Shown in pieces: positions 21,363-29,799 of a stretch of DNA of 64,000 bases (positions within the stretch are counted from its first letter, which is position 1; each line of letters begins with the position of its first letter). Location of the stretch: the NCBI RefSeq assembly GCF_034424175.1, contig NZ_CP139986.1:1302001-1366000 (forward strand), in the 5' to 3' direction. The translations under genes and the position numbers were made by a program. The DNA comes from Kluyvera intermedia (GTDB taxonomy: Bacteria; Pseudomonadota; Gammaproteobacteria; Enterobacterales; Enterobacteriaceae). Below the pieces are notes generated by a model that was not told the DNA's origin, did no database searches, and worked only from the letters and a program-made list of their open reading frames with translations.

Positions 21363-22729
21363 TACAGCTTCTGCTCGCGCCCAACCAGAATGGTGGTGAG
21401 CGTGAAAGAAAGCACCAGCGCAATGGCGACCCCTGAAAGGGCAAAAATAAACCCGGGCCCGATATAAGCGGGCAGGCTGAAGATACTCGATAAGATATAG
21501 CCATACAGCCGCACACCGAAGAACGCAATAAATGCCGAGGCGAGAGAGCTCGCGACGGTCGCGGCAATAAACGCTTTTTTATAGCGCGTCAGTACGCCAA
21601 ACAGAGCAGGCTCGGTGATCCCCAGTAATGCCGAGATTGCGGCGGACAGAGTCACGGTGCGGTTGTCTTTGTTCAGACGCCAGATAGCAAAGGTCGCCCC
21701 CGCGATAGCCATATTAGCCATAAACATCATTGGCATCAGCATGTCATAGCCACGATCGCTGAAATTTTGCAGCGCGATTGGCGTCATGGCATGGTGCATT
21801 CCGGTGAGAATGGCAACGGGGCGAATCGCCCCGACAACCAGCCCGGCAAAGCTTGCCGATACGCCAAACAATCCTTCAATAAACCACGCGAGCATTTTCC
21901 CCAACCAGATCCCGATGGGGCCGATAATCACCAGCGCTGCCAGCGCACCGATAAACAGCGTCAACGTAGGAGTAAATACCGTCTTCAGCACTTCTGGCAT
22001 GACTCTATCCACCGCCTGATGGATATATTTCAGCGCGAGAATTGAGAAAATGACCGGGATGACGCTTGAAGCATAGTTAAATACCGAAACGGGGATGGTG
22101 TTGAGTAGCCAAAGCGCAGAAACCGCACCATCCTGATGCGCCACCAGGGCCTTTGCAGCGTCAATTAGCGTGGGATACATCAGACAAGCCGCGACAGCAA
22201 CGGCCAGATACTCATTGGTTTTAAAGATTTTTGCCGCCGAAACCGCCAGGAAAAACGGCAGGAAATAAAATACGCCGCTGGCAATCAGGTCGATAATCAT
22301 CACGGTGTCGCTTTGGGTCGATACGAACTTTAGGGCGATCAACCCTGCCAGCAAACCTTTGATCATCCCGGCCCCCGCAATGGCGGGAACAATCGGGCCA
22401 AACACGCCGGAGACGGTATCCATAAACAGCGACACCAGGCTTTTCCGTTCTTTTTTTTTCCCGCTGGCGGCCGTTTTATCACCCGCACCCAGCGTATCCT
22501 GTAGCAACTCGTACCAACCGTTGACTTTTGGCCCGATAATTATCTGAAACTGATCGCTTTGCAACTGCGCACCTAATACACCGGGCAACTGCTTAATCTC
22601 ATCCTGGGCAATTTTATTATCATCAACCAAATCAAAGCGTAGTCGGGTCATACAGTGCCAGACTTTATTGATATTCTCCGGCCCGCCCACCAGACGAATA
22701 ATCCTGCTGATAGCCTCTTGCGTCCCCAT
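21362..22729 (-). CDS. PTS enzyme IIBC of the beta-glucoside/glucose superfamily (no EIIA domain)
   Basis: The 455-residue protein joins an N-terminal EIIB domain, with the phosphorylated Cys26 in HCMTRLRF, to a hydrophobic EIIC domain (about residues 105-450) with the conserved segments GVFGPIVPAIAGAGMIKG, HHAMTPI and GITEPALFGV. No EIIA domain is present, so it must borrow one, probably EIIA-Glc (Crr). The start MGTQEA at 22729 has CAGGAG upstream; the longer frame to 22900 has no conserved start. It is divergent from a RspA/ManD-type dehydratase and presumably controlled by the nearby GntR protein. The transported sugar cannot be told from sequence. Confidence 0.88.
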   Translation of the reverse strand: MGTQEAISRIIRLVGGPENINKVWHCMTRLRFDLVDDNKIAQDEIKQLPGVLGAQLQSDQFQIIIGPKVNGWYELLQDTLGAGDKTAASGKKKERKSLVSLFMDTVSGVFGPIVPAIAGAGMIKGLLAGLIALKFVSTQSDTVMIIDLIASGVFYFLPFFLAVSAAKIFKTNEYLAVAVAACLMYPTLIDAAKALVAHQDGAVSALWLLNTIPVSVFNYASSVIPVIFSILALKYIHQAVDRVMPEVLKTVFTPTLTLFIGALAALVIIGPIGIWLGKMLAWFIEGLFGVSASFAGLVVGAIRPVAILTGMHHAMTPIALQNFSDRGYDMLMPMMFMANMAIAGATFAIWRLNKDNRTVTLSAAISALLGITEPALFGVLTRYKKAFIAATVASSLASAFIAFFGVRLYGYILSSIFSLPAYIGPGFIFALSGVAIALVLSFTLTTILVGREQKL

Positions 22730-23001
22730 AACGGCTCCTGCGATAAGTTTGTTATTTTCTTGTGTCGCTGAATAGTAAGTAAGCCAATCAATAAAAACAA
22801 ACCAATAAAATATGATGATAGTCACATTTTGCCGTTTATTGGGCGCTGAGTGTGATTGTTTTGGGTAATTGGTTCGTTTTTTTAATATAAATAACGTCAT
22901 TAACAGACCAAAAAAATTAAATAATAAAAATGTTTACCCATGACTAAAAATAGGGCGAAGATAATGCCATTCTTATTTTTATTTTCCACAGGGAGCCGTC
23001 T
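22730..23001. promoter_or_regulatory. Divergent control region of the PTS/dehydratase cassette
   Basis: A CRP-like site TATGA-TGATAG-TCACA (nine of ten core bases) lies at 22811-22826. A motif AAAACAAACCAATA (22794-22807) recurs in inverted orientation at 22867-22880 with one clear difference, AAAACGAACCAATTA on the minus strand. The pair brackets the centre of the region and could be operators for the neighbouring GntR regulator. Catabolite activation of both directions is plausible; both assignments are inferred. Confidence 0.5.
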
Positions 23002-24201
23002 GTGAAACCTACGCTAATTACTGCGATTGAGTGCTTTATCACCCGTCCCGATCGCCATAACCTGGTGACGGTCAGAGTGACCACCGATAACGGAACGGTA
23101 GGGCTAGGCTGCGCAACTTTCCAGCAACGACCGCTGGCGGTGAAAACGCTGGTGGATGAATACCTGCAACCTCTGTTGCTAGGCCGCGATGCGAACAACA
23201 TCGAAGATCTCTGGCAGATGATGAACGTCAACGCATACTGGCGCAACGGCCCTCTGATGAATAACGCGATCTCCGGCGTGGATATGGCGCTATGGGACAT
23301 TAAAGCGCAGCTGGCGGGCATGCCGTTATATCAATTGTTGGGAGGAAAATCGCGCGATGCCATTGCGGCCTACACTCATGCTAGTGGAGAAACGCCGGAA
23401 GCGCTTTTTGTCTCGGTCGATAAATTGTTGGATCAGGGTTATCGTCATATTCGCTGTCAGCTGGGATTTTATGGCGGCACGCCGCAAGAAATGCAGACGC
23501 CGGAAAATCCAACGCCGGGAGCCTGGTACGATCAGGATGAATACGTTCGCAACACTGTCGAAATGTTCCGCTTGCTACGCGTACGTTATGGGCACCGTTT
23601 CCATATTCTGCATGATGTTCATGAACGCTTATTCCCGCAGCAGGCATTACAGTTGGCGAAACAACTTGAGCCTTACCAACCCTGGTTTATTGAAGACATT
23701 TTGTCACCACAGCAAAGCCCGTGGCTGGCACAAATTCGCCAGCAGAGCAGTATCCCGCTGGCGATGGGGGAGCTGTTTAACAACCCGGCGGAATGGCACG
23801 ATCTTATTGTTAACCGGCAGATTGATTTTATCCGCTGTCATATTTCACAGATTGGCGGCATTACCCCAGCCTTGAAGCTGGCGGTTCTCTGTCAGGCTTT
23901 TGGTGTGCGCCTGGCCTGGCATGGCCCGGGAGATATGACGCCAATCGGCGTGGCGGTAAATACCCATCTGAACATTCACCTGCATAATGCGGCTATCCAG
24001 GAATATATTCCGCGCTCGACGTCTACCGATGCTATTTTCCCCGGCGCACCTCATGTAAAAAATGGCTTTATCTACCCACCCACCGCACCGGGGATTGGTG
24101 TCGGTTTTGATGAGGCGCTGGCACGAGAAAATCCGGTGGTTTACCGCCCGCATGAATGGACGCAAAGTCGCTTGCCGGACGGCGCTATCCACACACCGTG
24201 A
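23002..24201 (+). CDS. Enolase-superfamily sugar-acid dehydratase (RspA / D-mannonate dehydratase subgroup)
   Basis: The 399-residue protein has the two-domain enolase-superfamily layout: N-terminal capping domain (about 1-115) and a TIM-barrel domain. Predicted metal ligands and catalytic groups of the ManD/RspA subgroup are visible: Asp205 and His207 (HDVHERL), Glu231 (FIEDIL), Glu257 (AMGELFN) and His307 (AWHGPGD). Members dehydrate D-mannonate or D-gluconate to 2-keto-3-deoxygluconate, many with low efficiency, so substrate is uncertain. The start is GTG with GGGAG upstream. No kinase or aldolase gene accompanies it. Confidence 0.85.
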   Translation: MKPTLITAIECFITRPDRHNLVTVRVTTDNGTVGLGCATFQQRPLAVKTLVDEYLQPLLLGRDANNIEDLWQMMNVNAYWRNGPLMNNAISGVDMALWDIKAQLAGMPLYQLLGGKSRDAIAAYTHASGETPEALFVSVDKLLDQGYRHIRCQLGFYGGTPQEMQTPENPTPGAWYDQDEYVRNTVEMFRLLRVRYGHRFHILHDVHERLFPQQALQLAKQLEPYQPWFIEDILSPQQSPWLAQIRQQSSIPLAMGELFNNPAEWHDLIVNRQIDFIRCHISQIGGITPALKLAVLCQAFGVRLAWHGPGDMTPIGVAVNTHLNIHLHNAAIQEYIPRSTSTDAIFPGAPHVKNGFIYPPTAPGIGVGFDEALARENPVVYRPHEWTQSRLPDGAIHTP

Positions 24202-24202
24202 G

Positions 24203-24922
24203 TTACGCTTGCGGTTGCTGACGAAAGGCGAGGTTATCGCGGTTATGGGGGATCACGTAGGTGCAGGAGTAGTTAATATCGATGATGTCGCTAATCTCAT
24301 ACACGCGCCCGCCGTCGAGGATCCCGCGGTTATTGATGTGCATGGCCGGGCTGCCTTTTTTACAACCCAGTAAAATAGCCTGCTCCCGGCTCACGCTCAC
24401 AGCGCGATAGCTGGTCAGCAGGTGCGAAATCGGGAATCCCTTCTCCAGCACGTACTGCTGTAGAGAGCGTTCAATAACCTCCTGACTGAGGTCGGTGAAC
24501 AGGGCAGCAGGCATACGGGATATTTCGATTTGCGTAGCAATGTCATCGACAAAACGCAGACGACAAAATTGCCAGATAAAGTCATCCTCGGAGAGGCCAA
24601 ATATTTGCTGATCTTCCCGGTCTGGACGCTTTTTATGCAGGCTTATCATCCGGTAGCGCATCTGATCAAAGCGCTTCTCGGTAATCGAGTTATAGACCAG
24701 CGGATTACTGCGCGTCTGCTCGTTTATCCAGATCCCTGAGCCCTGCACAATTCTGACAACACCAATGCTGGCCAGCTTTTCCAGTGCCTGGCGAATGGTG
24801 AAGCGTGAAACGCCGTACTCCTGAGCCAGTTGACGTTCTGGTGGCAGCTTACGCGCACTGCCGCTGTGTTGTTGATAGATTTTGCTAAGGAGATCTTGAG
24901 TCACAAACTCTTTTTTCTTCAT
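24203..24922 (-). CDS. GntR/HutC-family transcriptional regulator
   Basis: The 239-residue protein has an N-terminal winged helix-turn-helix of the GntR type (about residues 5-70, with KLPPERQLAQEYGVSRFTIR) and a C-terminal UTRA ligand-binding domain (about 85-230). HutC-type regulators usually bind sugars or sugar phosphates. It converges on the dehydratase, whose stop lies one base away, and is the likely regulator of the divergent PTS/dehydratase promoters. It follows srmB on the same strand but behind a terminator. Confidence 0.88.
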   Translation of the reverse strand: MKKKEFVTQDLLSKIYQQHSGSARKLPPERQLAQEYGVSRFTIRQALEKLASIGVVRIVQGSGIWINEQTRSNPLVYNSITEKRFDQMRYRMISLHKKRPDREDQQIFGLSEDDFIWQFCRLRFVDDIATQIEISRMPAALFTDLSQEVIERSLQQYVLEKGFPISHLLTSYRAVSVSREQAILLGCKKGSPAMHINNRGILDGGRVYEISDIIDINYSCTYVIPHNRDNLAFRQQPQA

Positions 24923-24950
24923 GGCAGACGGCTCTTATCCCTGAATACGA

Positions 24951-24977
24951 AAACGCCGGGAAGTTATCCCGGCGTTT
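24951..24977 (-). terminator. Rho-independent terminator of srmB
   Basis: A 10-bp stem AAACGCCGGG / CCCGGCGTTT with a 7-base loop lies just after the srmB stop; on the minus strand it ends in TTTT. Confidence 0.85.
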
Positions 24978-24980
24978 AAT

Positions 24981-26312
24981 TTACTCTTCGGTGCTCTGCT
25001 CTACAGCATCGCTGCCGCTTGGCTTGCGGCGTTTGCCAACGTTCTTGGCATCGCGGTGACGTTTCTTCACGCGCGGTTTTTCTTTATCTTTCTCTTTTTG
25101 CTCGGCACGTTTTGCGAGCGCTTTTTTCGATGGCTTGCCGGTCATCTTCTCGCTTGGCGGACGAGTCACTGGGCGCAGCCCCTCGATCACGCGGGCTTTA
25201 AGTGGCTCATCAACATAGCGGCCAATCTTCATCAGCAGTACGTAGTCGTGAGCCTCAACCAGAGAAATCGCGGTACCTTTACGCCCCGCACGACCGGTAC
25301 GCCCGATACGGTGCAGGTAAGTGTCACCACTGCGCGGCATATCGAAGTTGATAACGTGGCTCACGTCAGGGATATCAATACCACGTGCCGCAACGTCTGT
25401 TGCAACCAGCACGTTAACGCGACCTTCGGTCAGACGTTTAATGCCTTCGGTACGCTTAACTTGCGGCATTTCGCCTTCAAGATAGCAGTTGTTGATATTA
25501 ATAGAGCGCAGCTTATCAGCCAGTTCGTGCACACGCTCACGCTTGCGTACAAATATGATGGTACGCGTGGCGTCTTCTTGTTTCAGCAAGTGCTCAAGCA
25601 GTTTGAATTTGTGGTCGAAATCATCGGCACGGTAGTACCACTGATGAATCTTCTTGCGCTCGCGCGTGGAAGGATCGGCAGAGACTTCTACCGGATCTTC
25701 TAGCAGACGCTCAGCAAAATCTTTAATCGCATCGCCTTCAAGGGTTGCGGAGAACAGCAGAGTTTGTTTACGCCAGCGGGTTTCACCGGCGATATGCTCG
25801 ATATCCTGAGCAAAGCCCAGATCCAGCATACGGTCAGCTTCATCCAGGATCAGCGTTTCAACGGCGCGGCAGTCGAAGTTTTCTTCTTTAATGTATTGCA
25901 TCAAACGACCGGTGGTCGCGACGACAATATCCTGGTTTTCGCTGAACACTTCAGCGTGGTTCATATATGCCACGCCACCGGTGATGGTCGCGATGTCCAG
26001 ATTTGTATTTTTTGCCAGCTCGCGGGCATGATCGGCAACCTGCATTGCCAGCTCACGGGTTGGTGTGAGGATCAAAATACGCGGCGGGCCGGATTTTTTG
26101 CGCGGGAAGTCGAGCAGGTGCTGCAACGCAGGCAGCAAATACGCCGCTGTTTTACCGGTGCCGGTTGGCGCAGAACCGAGAACGTCACGTCCTTCGAGCG
26201 CAGGCGGAATGGCGGCGGCCTGGATGGCAGTTGGGCGCGTAAAGCCTTTACTCTGGAGGGCTTCCAGCAGGCTTTCGTCAAGTTCAAGTTCGGAAAAAGT
26301 CGTTACAGTCAT
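24981..26312 (-). CDS. srmB: ATP-dependent RNA helicase SrmB
   Basis: SrmB is a DEAD-box helicase that acts early in 50S subunit assembly. The 443 residues (444 in E. coli) contain the Q motif, motif I APTGTGKT, motif II LDEAD, motif III SAT and motif VI HRIGRTGRAGR, then a basic, lysine-rich C-terminal tail (about 385-443) for RNA binding. It is divergent from trmN6, as in E. coli. Confidence 0.97.
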   Translation of the reverse strand: MTVTTFSELELDESLLEALQSKGFTRPTAIQAAAIPPALEGRDVLGSAPTGTGKTAAYLLPALQHLLDFPRKKSGPPRILILTPTRELAMQVADHARELAKNTNLDIATITGGVAYMNHAEVFSENQDIVVATTGRLMQYIKEENFDCRAVETLILDEADRMLDLGFAQDIEHIAGETRWRKQTLLFSATLEGDAIKDFAERLLEDPVEVSADPSTRERKKIHQWYYRADDFDHKFKLLEHLLKQEDATRTIIFVRKRERVHELADKLRSININNCYLEGEMPQVKRTEGIKRLTEGRVNVLVATDVAARGIDIPDVSHVINFDMPRSGDTYLHRIGRTGRAGRKGTAISLVEAHDYVLLMKIGRYVDEPLKARVIEGLRPVTRPPSEKMTGKPSKKALAKRAEQKEKDKEKPRVKKRHRDAKNVGKRRKPSGSDAVEQSTEE

Positions 26313-26439
26313 GATTACCTCTGTGTGAGGCGGTGATTATAGACGTTACAGCTTTAATCTTCATCTGTTTGTATGGCTATCTGTTCTCGGGTATTGTTCA
26401 TAACCGAAATATTATCTCGTTTTATCGGCAAGGTCGCAT

Positions 26440-27180
26440 ATGACGTCTGACTCTAAATCCGTGTTGCGCCGCAACGGGTTTACCTTTAAAAATTTTTTTG
26501 TGGCTCACGATCGCTGTGCGATGAAGATTGGCACCGATGGCATTTTACTCGGCGCCTGGTCCCCGATTGCTCGTGTTAAGCGGATTCTGGATATTGGCAC
26601 CGGCAGTGGACTGCTGGCGTTAATGCTAGCACAGCGCACCGATGACAGCGTGATGATAGACGCCGTTGAATTGGATGAAGAGGCGGCGGAGCAGGCGCGG
26701 GAAAACGTTGCTGAATCTCCGTGGGCGGACAGAATTCAGGTACACACGGCGGATATCCAGCCGTGGATTGCGGGACTGACTACGCGCTACAACCTGATTG
26801 TCAGCAACCCGCCTTACTATGAACAGGGCGTTGAATGTTCGACGCCGCAGCGTGAACAGGCGCGTTATACGACAACGCTCAATCATCAGACGTTACTGAC
26901 GTGCGCGGCCGATGCTATCACCGAAGACGGTTTCTTTTGCGTCGTATTACCCGAAAATATCGGCCAGACTTTTACTCAGCAAGCGCTGTCGATGGGCTGG
27001 CATTTGCGTTTACGCACCGATGTCGCTGAAACCCAAGTGCGCCTGCCGCATCGGGTTCTATTGGCATTCTCGCCGAAAGTGGGGGAGTGCTTTAGCGACA
27101 GGCTGGTGATTCGGGGGCCAGAACAGCAGTATTCGGAAGGTTACACTGCCCTGACCCAAGCGTTCTATTTATTTATGTGA
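26440..27180 (+). CDS. trmN6: tRNA1(Val) (adenine(37)-N6)-methyltransferase TrmN6 (YfiC)
   Basis: TrmN6 methylates A37 of tRNA1-Val using S-adenosylmethionine. The 246 residues show the Rossmann motif I LDIGTGSGLLAL and the N6-adenine catalytic motif SNPPYY. E. coli has 245 residues. The last 16 bases overlap the 3' end of nadB on the opposite strand, and I see no terminator between the two convergent genes. Confidence 0.95.
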   Translation: MTSDSKSVLRRNGFTFKNFFVAHDRCAMKIGTDGILLGAWSPIARVKRILDIGTGSGLLALMLAQRTDDSVMIDAVELDEEAAEQARENVAESPWADRIQVHTADIQPWIAGLTTRYNLIVSNPPYYEQGVECSTPQREQARYTTTLNHQTLLTCAADAITEDGFFCVVLPENIGQTFTQQALSMGWHLRLRTDVAETQVRLPHRVLLAFSPKVGECFSDRLVIRGPEQQYSEGYTALTQAFYLFM

Positions 27181-28784
27181 ACGAGCGGTGAGAGTACCGA
27201 TGGGCCAGATTCTGCTAATAAATCCGGGTAATCCAGCGTGTAATGCAGCCCTCGACTCTCTTTTCGCATCATCGCACAACGTACGATAAGTTCCGCGACC
27301 TGCACCAGATTACGCAGCTCCAGCAGATTATTGGACACGCGGAAACGGGAATAGTACTCGTCCAGCTCTTGCTGCAACATGTTGATGCGGCGCAGCGCGC
27401 GTTCCAGTCGTTTGGTGGAGCGCACAATTCCGACGTAATCCCACATAAACAGGCGCAGCTCGTGCCAGTTATGCTGAATCACCACCAGCTCATCAGAATC
27501 TTCAACCCGGCTTTCATCCCACGTGGGCAGTTTTTCTGCCTGGCGGGCGTAAGGCATCCGTTTATGGATATCTTCCGCAGCCGACCAGCCATACACCAAA
27601 CATTCCAGCAACGAGTTTGATGCCATACGGTTAGCGCCGTGTAGCCCGGTATAGCTCACTTCACCAATCGCATACAGGCCGTCCACGTCGGTGCGACCAT
27701 AGTCGTCGACCATCACGCCACCGCAGGTATAGTGCGCCGCAGGGACAATTGGCACCGGCTCTTTGGTTAAATCGATACCCAGCCCGATTAATTTTTCATA
27801 AATCATCGGGAAATGCTGACGTACAAAGGCTTCCGGCTTGTGACTAATGTCCAGGTACATACAGTCAACGCCCAGACGTTTCATCTCATGATCAATTGCA
27901 CGGGCCACGATATCGCGCGGAGCCAGCTCACCACGCGCGTCGAAATCCGGCATAAAACGGCTACCATCGGGGCGTTTTAAGTGTGCGCCTTCGCCACGCA
28001 GAGCCTCTGTCAGCAGGAAGTTACGTGCCTGTGGATGATACAGTGCGGTAGGATGGAATTGGTTAAATTCGAGATTCGCCACGCGGCAACCTGCGCGCCA
28101 GGCCATGGCGATACCGTCCCCGGAGGAAATATCCGGATTGGTAGTGTATTGATACACCTTCGATGCGCCGCCGGTTGCCAGCACGACTGATTTTGCCGCA
28201 CAGGTTTCAACCTTCTCTTTATTACGATCCCAGATCCACGCGCCAACCACGCGCCGGGTCCCCGGTAAACCGATTTTATCCGAGACGATGAGATCGACGG
28301 CATTACTGCGTTCGAGTACGCGAATATTAGGGTGGTTTAACGCTTTGCTGACCAGCGTGTTTTCCACTTCTCGCCCGGTGGCATCGGCGGCATGCAAAAT
28401 GCGCCGGTGGCTATGGCCGCCTTCACGGGTTAAATGATAGCTCTCTTCCCCGTTAGCCTGGATCTGAGTATCAAAAAGCACTCCCTGGTCGATAAGCCAC
28501 TGTACGCAATGCTTTGCATTGCTGGCGACAAACGACACGGCTTGTTTGTCGCAAATACCGGCACCGGCAATTAGCGTATCTTCAATGTGCGAGTCAATGC
28601 TGTCGGTTTCGTCGAAAACGGCAGCAATCCCCCCTTGAGCGTAGAAGGTTGAACCTTCACTAATGGGGCCTTTGCTCAATACGATAACTGAACTGTGTTC
28701 AGCAAGACGCAGTGCCAGCGACAAACCGGCAGCACCGCTACCGACGATCAGGACATCACAGGAAAGTTCTGGAAGTGAGTTCAT
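27165..28784 (-). CDS. nadB: L-aspartate oxidase
   Basis: NadB oxidises L-aspartate to iminoaspartate with FAD, the first step of de novo NAD synthesis; NadA then makes quinolinate. The 539 residues (540 in E. coli) have the dinucleotide-binding motif VGSGAAGLSLAL at the N terminus, the flavoprotein segments FYAQGGIAA and HPTALYHP, and the succinate dehydrogenase-like C-terminal helical domain. The start lies seven bases from a NadR box, and the ribosome binding sequence is weak (AAAGCAAATG). Confidence 0.97.
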   Translation of the reverse strand: MNSLPELSCDVLIVGSGAAGLSLALRLAEHSSVIVLSKGPISEGSTFYAQGGIAAVFDETDSIDSHIEDTLIAGAGICDKQAVSFVASNAKHCVQWLIDQGVLFDTQIQANGEESYHLTREGGHSHRRILHAADATGREVENTLVSKALNHPNIRVLERSNAVDLIVSDKIGLPGTRRVVGAWIWDRNKEKVETCAAKSVVLATGGASKVYQYTTNPDISSGDGIAMAWRAGCRVANLEFNQFHPTALYHPQARNFLLTEALRGEGAHLKRPDGSRFMPDFDARGELAPRDIVARAIDHEMKRLGVDCMYLDISHKPEAFVRQHFPMIYEKLIGLGIDLTKEPVPIVPAAHYTCGGVMVDDYGRTDVDGLYAIGEVSYTGLHGANRMASNSLLECLVYGWSAAEDIHKRMPYARQAEKLPTWDESRVEDSDELVVIQHNWHELRLFMWDYVGIVRSTKRLERALRRINMLQQELDEYYSRFRVSNNLLELRNLVQVAELIVRCAMMRKESRGLHYTLDYPDLLAESGPSVLSPLVHINK

Positions 28785-28790
28785 TTGCTT

Positions 28791-28808
28791 TGTTTAATTT
28801 ACTAAACA
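28791..28808 (-). promoter_or_regulatory. NadR operator at nadB
   Basis: TGTTTA-ATTTAC-TAAACA is a perfect 18-base NadR box, read the same on both strands at its arms. A -10 candidate TATAGT on the minus strand (28828-28833) places the box about 15-30 bases downstream of the predicted start, where bound NadR could block transcription when NAD is plentiful. Confidence 0.85.
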
Positions 28809-29029
28809 CGGTTTGGGCAGAGTAGCACTATAAAAGCGACGAGGGCAGGGTTTTTTTACGCTATGGTTGTAATGACTAAACAATGATGACAAAACCGGAC
28901 GCGAAAAATCATAAGATAACTACGAGCGCGGACAGCTATTTATGATGAAATAAAGGCCGGGTTACGTTACTCTTCACTGGATTTGCGTTTTTATTTCGCA
29001 ACTTACGTATTGTTGTGTATTGGCAGACA

Positions 29030-29109
29030 TATAATGACAGACAATGAAGCGTCTGCTGATCAACAAAAAACAAAGCGTGACGGAACTTTACGAAAATCGA
29101 ACACTCTAA
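29030..29109 (+). promoter_or_regulatory. rpoE promoters: sigma-70 -10 candidate and sigma-E autoregulatory promoter
   Basis: GGAACTT (29082-29088) and TCTAA (29105-29109) separated by 16 bases match the sigma-E consensus and the known autoregulated rpoE promoter. Upstream, a consensus -10 TATAAT (29030-29035) marks a likely distal vegetative promoter, although its -35 box is unclear. Together with the NadR box these account for most of the 408-base nadB-rpoE interval. Confidence 0.85.
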
Positions 29110-29192
29110 GTTTCTGCTTGCTCATAATGCATAGTAGTAGAGTGGCATTCTGATTACGCATGGGAATAGGGTTTGGGGAGACATTACCTCGG

Positions 29193-29768
29193 ATGAGCGA
29201 GCAGTTAACGGACCAGGTCCTGGTTGAACGGGTCCAGAAAGGAGATCAAAAAGCTTTTAACCTGCTGGTGGTGCGCTATCAGCATAAGGTTGCGAGTCTG
29301 GTCTCCCGTTATGTGCCATCTGGCGATGTGCCGGATGTCGTACAAGAGTCTTTTATAAAGGCCTATCGCGCGCTGGATTCTTTCCGGGGAGATAGTGCTT
29401 TCTATACGTGGCTGTATCGTATTGCAGTGAATACGGCCAAAAATTACCTGGTTGCTCAGGGCCGTCGTCCGCCGTCAAGCGATGTTGACGCGAGCGAAGC
29501 TGAAAACTTTGAAAGCGGCGGCGCTTTGAAAGAAATTTCGAACCCTGAGAACTTAATGTTGTCAGAAGAACTGAGACAAATCGTTTTTCGCACCATTGAT
29601 GCGCTTCCGGAAGATTTACGCATGGCAATTACCTTGCGGGAGCTAGATGGCCTAAGCTATGAAGAGATAGCGGCTATCATGGATTGTCCGGTCGGTACGG
29701 TTCGTTCACGTATTTTCCGGGCGCGAGAAGCTATTGATAATAAAGTTCAACCGCTTATCAGGCGTTGA
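29193..29768 (+). CDS. rpoE: RNA polymerase sigma-E factor RpoE
   Basis: Sigma-E directs the response to misfolded outer-membrane proteins in the envelope. The 191 residues equal E. coli RpoE. Region 2 (about 10-90) includes the core-binding and -10 recognition segment FRGDSAFYTWLYRIAVN, and region 4 (about 130-190) the helix-turn-helix LSYEEIAAIMDCPVGTVRSR. The start is ATGAGCGAGCAG at 29193; an in-frame ATG at 29160 is not the conserved start. It heads the rpoE-rseA-rseB-rseC operon. Confidence 0.98.
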   Translation: MSEQLTDQVLVERVQKGDQKAFNLLVVRYQHKVASLVSRYVPSGDVPDVVQESFIKAYRALDSFRGDSAFYTWLYRIAVNTAKNYLVAQGRRPPSSDVDASEAENFESGGALKEISNPENLMLSEELRQIVFRTIDALPEDLRMAITLRELDGLSYEEIAAIMDCPVGTVRSRIFRAREAIDNKVQPLIRR

Positions 29769-29799
29769 CGGAAGCGGGATACTGGAAAAGGTATTAGGC

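Noticed and set aside
22730..22900. N-terminal extension of the PTS gene to 22900
   Set aside because: The extension crosses the probable promoter region, lacks a conserved sequence and ribosome site; the family start MGTQEA at 22729 is preferred.
29110..29192. An rseD-like leader ORF directly overlapping the rpoE start
   Set aside because: I read all three frames back from the rpoE start and found stops at 29125, 29138 and 29167 without a credible start codon, so no leader ORF coupled to rpoE can be supported.
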